From Sphingomonas sp. CCH9-E2 (lineage in GTDB: Bacteria; Pseudomonadota; Alphaproteobacteria; Sphingomonadales; Sphingomonadaceae), in contig NZ_LSJM01000083.1 of the NCBI RefSeq assembly GCF_001557215.1, positions 1 through 5,068 of the forward strand: 5,068 nt of DNA. The letters run 5' to 3'. Made by a program: the position numbers and the translations under genes. Under the pieces are notes generated by a model. That model had not been told where the DNA came from. It ran no database searches and worked only from the letters and a program-made list of their open reading frames with translations. Positions 4,621 to 5,068 of this stretch are shown here, one piece after another (within the stretch, counting starts at the first letter, position 1; every line of letters starts with the position of its first letter).

Positions 4621-5068
4621 CGGTCACCGCCTCGCAGAGACCGACAGCCGCGCCCACCACCGCATGCACCCGCGCATGCGGCTGCATCGGCCGCGCCACC
4701 AGACTCACCTCGCACAGCTCGAGCGCCTCGATCTCGCGCCACCGCCCCTGCCGCGCCTTGACGGTGCGATACCCAAAGCTGAGGCCATTGACCGCGCCCC
4801 GCGCCACCAACGCCGCCAGCTCGGGCACATCGACCCGCGCCGTCAGCCGCAAGCCCCGCCCATCCTCGCCGATCGCCTCGATCACGCCCACCGGCGCCCC
4901 GCGATGCTGCCACAGCAGCGGCACCCGCCGCACGCGCGCTCCGAACGCCCCGGCCCGGATCACGTCCCCGCCCCGGTCCGGCACATCGAACACCGCCGCA
5001 TAGCCCGCGAACCGGACGCCAGTCCCCGCACGATTACTCCCCTCCCGCGTGCGGGAGGGGTCAGGGGA
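4577..5068 (-). CDS. Prohead protease, HK97 family (peptidase S78), 5' end outside window
   Basis: This serine protease cleaves the capsid scaffold region during head maturation. The frame is open to the window edge, giving 163 residues. The family core begins VRFAGYAAVFDVPDRGGDVI, followed by AGAF, LLWQHRGAPVGVI, GLRLTARV, NGLSFGYRTV and LELCEVSLVARPM. The expected catalytic residues are visible: His in WQH (codon 4906-4904), Ser in LSFGY and Glu in LCEVSLV. The first GTG (4993) would remove the conserved RFAGYAA strand, so it is probably not the start; no ATG, GTG or TTG lies in frame between it and the edge. The residues just inside the edge (SPDPSRTREGS) are the translation of the REP-like palindrome at 5039-5060. 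The C-terminal tail after the core is short and Pro-rich and ends inside the three-way-junction element. The gene lies directly upstream of capsid in GTA order, but the plus-strand gene now separates the two. Confidence 0.9.
   Translation of the reverse strand, partial: SPDPSRTREGSNRAGTGVRFAGYAAVFDVPDRGGDVIRAGAFGARVRRVPLLWQHRGAPVGVIEAIGEDGRGLRLTARVDVPELAALVARGAVNGLSFGYRTVKARQGRWREIEALELCEVSLVARPMQPHARVHAVVGAAVGLCEAVTAPPQPIAGSVRPPA
5039..5060. repeat. REP-like perfect palindrome within the protease 5' region
   Basis: CCCCTCCCGC (5039-5048) and GCGGGAGGGG (5051-5060) are perfect 10-bp inverted arms separated by two bases, followed by TCAGGGGA. This is the form of extragenic palindromes common in sphingomonad genomes, from memory. 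It lies in the open frame of the protease, upstream of the family core, without breaking the frame. Confidence 0.75.

Overview
The window is high-GC DNA with the codon habits and short GC-rich palindromes of an alphaproteobacterium. The protein types and dispersed palindromes look most like Sphingomonadales; this is a judgement from memory, not a search. It holds the head-assembly end of an HK97-type phage structural cluster, either a prophage or a gene transfer agent (GTA)-like element. The major capsid protein resembles, as I recall it, the Rhodobacter capsulatus GTA capsid (g5) along its whole folded domain.

Nearly everything is on the minus strand, so the cluster reads from right to left. 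5068-4577: S78-family prohead protease, open at its 5' end, with a REP-like palindrome inside the reading frame near its start. 4620-4528: a compact palindromic element that can fold as a three-way junction, overlapping the protease 3' end. 4519-4232: a small basic conserved-type protein on the opposite (plus) strand, breaking the head operon. 4231-3941: a hairpin-rich intergenic region. 3940-2885: HK97-fold major capsid protein with an unusually short N-terminal scaffold region. 2884-2753: a leader with two inverted repeats. 2752-1076: a 558-residue tail fibre or receptor-binding protein. 1082-894: a 62-residue small ORF overlapping the fibre stop. 868-836: a strong intrinsic terminator. 817-539: a 92-residue protein of the fibre-tail adaptor type. 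539-1: head-tail connector of the phiE125 gp8 / GTA g6 type, which appears to end at the window edge in an ATGA-type overlap with a further gene.

The genes form a packaging-head programme: the protease matures the capsid, the capsid builds the shell, and the connector joins head to tail. A fibre cassette (fibre, small ORF, adaptor) sits between capsid and connector, where the GTA order as I know it goes directly from capsid (g5) to connector (g6). The points that most merit a second look are this cassette, the mid-cluster terminator, the opposite-strand gene, the shortened capsid N-terminus and the three-way-junction palindrome. I see no integrase, tRNA, attachment site, CRISPR array or defence gene. 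The very long plus-strand open frame covering most of the window is an antisense artefact of high GC.
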